Positions 22,189-23,185 of a DNA stretch of 23,185 bases are shown piece by piece. The position numbers and the translations under genes are program-made. Within the stretch, counting starts at the first letter, position 1; the number at the start of each line of letters is the position of its first letter. The stretch lies in IMG/VR virus record IMGVR_UViG_3300044638_006633, positions 1-23,185 of that record; one strand, given 5' to 3'. The stretch is from a virus. The notes beneath the pieces are model-generated. The model did no database searches. It was given only the letters and a program-made list of their open reading frames with translations, and was not told the origin of the DNA.

Positions 22189-22660
22189 AATTTTAGTAAT
22201 ATTAATGTTCACATTGAATATTAATTCTATGGCACAAAATCAATTTTCAGATTATGTGACTCATTTAAAGAACGACACCACTAATTTAAAACTAAAACGA
22301 TTGGAATCATTTGTCATGGAATGGTACGGGATTAGATATAAATTCGGAGGATCAACCAAAAACGGTATAGATTGTTCACAATATACCAAAAAACTATATT
22401 GGGAGGTCTATGGAAAGAAATTAGGGAACAATTGTGCAGAACAATGGAAACAAACCACAAGAATCAAAAAGGATAGTTTAATGGTTGGGGATATTGTATT
22501 TTTTATGAGTAAAGATAGCCCAAGTGGGTGGCATTGCGGTCTTTATTTAGGAAAAGATATGTTTTCACATGCTGCAAATATAAAAGAAGGGGTCAAGATA
22601 AGTAGCTTATCCGAACCCCGTTACCTTCGTTCATATAAGGGTGCTGGACGTTTTAACTAA
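22175..22660 (+). CDS. NlpC/P60 family peptidase with signal peptide (161 aa)
   Basis: The start MKEIKILVILMFTLNINSMA is a typical signal peptide with a probable cleavage after SMA at about residue 20. The NlpC/P60 domain follows. Catalytic Cys67 lies in GIDCSQYTKKLYW, His120 in WHCGLYLGKDMF, and the third polar residue may be His132 (FSHAAN). GDIVFFMSKDS precedes the His. These enzymes cleave peptide bonds within or next to peptidoglycan stems. In a phage this suggests release of progeny, or entry-related cell-wall cutting. Export by the host Sec system would bring it to the periplasm without a holin. Its stop overlaps the opposite 44-residue gene by four bases. Confidence 0.88.
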   Translation: MKEIKILVILMFTLNINSMAQNQFSDYVTHLKNDTTNLKLKRLESFVMEWYGIRYKFGGSTKNGIDCSQYTKKLYWEVYGKKLGNNCAEQWKQTTRIKKDSLMVGDIVFFMSKDSPSGWHCGLYLGKDMFSHAANIKEGVKISSLSEPRYLRSYKGAGRFN

Positions 22661-22791
22661 CGACCTTGACCTCTATATTTCTTCGGTTTTTGAGCTTTTG
22701 GACCCCAAGATTTTTGGGCTTTTCCATTTTTTCTTTTACCGAAGGTGACCTTCATTGAAGATGCACCACCTTTACCCTTAGCTTTTGCCAT
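22657..22791 (-). CDS. Very basic mini-protein (44 aa)
   Basis: The ORF from ATG 22791 to TAG 22657 reads MAKAKGKGGASSMKVTFGKR, then KNGKAQKSWGPKAQKPKKYR and GQGR. About a third of the residues are Lys or Arg. Such KGKGG/FGKR mini-proteins occur in other large phages; possible roles are DNA or RNA binding, but none is shown. It converges with the peptidase gene, sharing four bases of stop codons. There is no obvious terminator between them. Confidence 0.65.
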   Translation of the reverse strand: MAKAKGKGGASSMKVTFGKRKNGKAQKSWGPKAQKPKKYRGQGR

Positions 22792-22833
22792 AATATTTAC
22801 GTTTTTATATAAGTATTTTATTATTTTTTTTCA

Positions 22834-22841
22834 TAAATTTG
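22834..22841 (+). promoter_or_regulatory. TAnnTTTG promoter element upstream of 22861
   Basis: TAAATTTG (22834-22841) matches the Bacteroidota -7 element exactly. The TTTG of the -33 element is not seen at the right distance; the region is T-rich. Transcription would start near 22848, some 13 bases before the ATG at 22861. Confidence 0.4.
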
Positions 22842-22860
22842 TTGAAATTAATTTAATCCA

Positions 22861-23185
22861 ATGGAAGACATTATCACTCAAAGGTTCAATTACGCAACCA
22901 TCACCGTATTTAAGGATTATTCTAAATTAATTGATAGGAAAGAGTTAATAAACTCCAAGTCCACTATTTGGGAACAACCTTTCGATAACGATGAGGAGAT
23001 GTTTCAAAAAAATAAAACAGGTATCAAACTTCTCATTAATAATTTAAGAGACCCCTCAGTTGGTAGAATGGTCGACTTTCCCGAAAAAGTGGGTAAAAGA
23101 AAGACTAAGTTTTTTTATGGTGAGACAGGTTCAAATGAAACAACAACCATAAACTACGCAATTAGAAACTTCCAAACAAGAGACG
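22861..23185 (+). CDS. Unrecognised protein, 3'-truncated by the window end
   Basis: The frame from ATG 22861 is open to the last base, giving 108 residues. It begins MEDIITQRFNYATITVFKDY and contains many charged residues, including the strand-like FPEKVGKRKTKFFYGETG. No family is recognised. Length and C-terminus are unknown because the window ends here. The upstream region has a promoter-like TAnnTTTG, and the start is preceded by an A/T-rich leader without a clear ribosome site. It probably belongs to the next transcription unit. Confidence 0.6.
   Translation, partial: MEDIITQRFNYATITVFKDYSKLIDRKELINSKSTIWEQPFDNDEEMFQKNKTGIKLLINNLRDPSVGRMVDFPEKVGKRKTKFFYGETGSNETTTINYAIRNFQTRD

Overview
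The window looks like part of a large tailed-phage genome (Caudoviricetes) infecting a Bacteroidota host. Phage origin is argued by the repetitive tail fibre, three lectin-like tip genes, a tRNA gene, a phage-type thymidylate synthase, many 40-120 residue ORFs with 1-20 nt overlaps, and the absence of bacterial housekeeping genes. The Bacteroidota host is inferred from AT-rich DNA and from several sequences matching the Bacteroidetes sigma-A promoter pattern TTTG-N19/20-TAnnTTTG. No integrase, terminase or other hallmark gene lies inside the window, so temperate or lytic life style cannot be judged.

Layout. (1) 1-4174, plus strand: the 3' part of a long tail fibre gene, then three short genes with related N-termini (starting MPL or MPG) and different lectin-like bodies (two LamG/concanavalin-like, one fibrinogen-C-terminal-like). 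This is a host-recognition module. (2) 4175-4390: a class II (long variable arm) tRNA gene whose anticodon loop reads CCG, with its own likely promoter. (3) 4391-4861, plus: a small unrecognised protein, ending in a terminator hairpin shared with the convergent operon. (4) 18116 down to 4856, minus strand: about 13 kb of tightly coupled genes (mostly TAATG or ATGA junctions) led by a ribbon-helix-helix protein. It holds six glycosyltransferases, two small-molecule methyltransferases, a DegT-type sugar aminotransferase, a hexapeptide acyltransferase, a phytanoyl-CoA dioxygenase-like hydroxylase, a FabH-like ketoacyl synthase III, a FabG-like SDR and a sugar epimerase/dehydratase. Three small unexplained ORFs sit in the middle. 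(5) 18197-19490: a MGCGC-type mini-protein (minus), a DNA methyltransferase-like gene (plus) and a DUF192 gene (minus) overlapping the latter tail-to-tail. (6) 19538-22660, plus: small membrane and hypothetical proteins, thymidylate synthase with two long insertions, and a secreted NlpC/P60 peptidase. (7) 22657-23185: a 44-residue basic protein (minus) and the 5' part of an unrecognised gene (plus).

The most notable system is the minus-strand cluster. It reads like a self-contained pathway that makes an amino sugar, builds a short hydroxylated acyl chain (FabH + ketoreductase + dioxygenase + methyltransferase), attaches it, and assembles the product with several glycosyltransferases. The target could be the virion surface (glycosylated capsid or fibre) or the host envelope (receptor masking). 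The sequence alone does not decide which.
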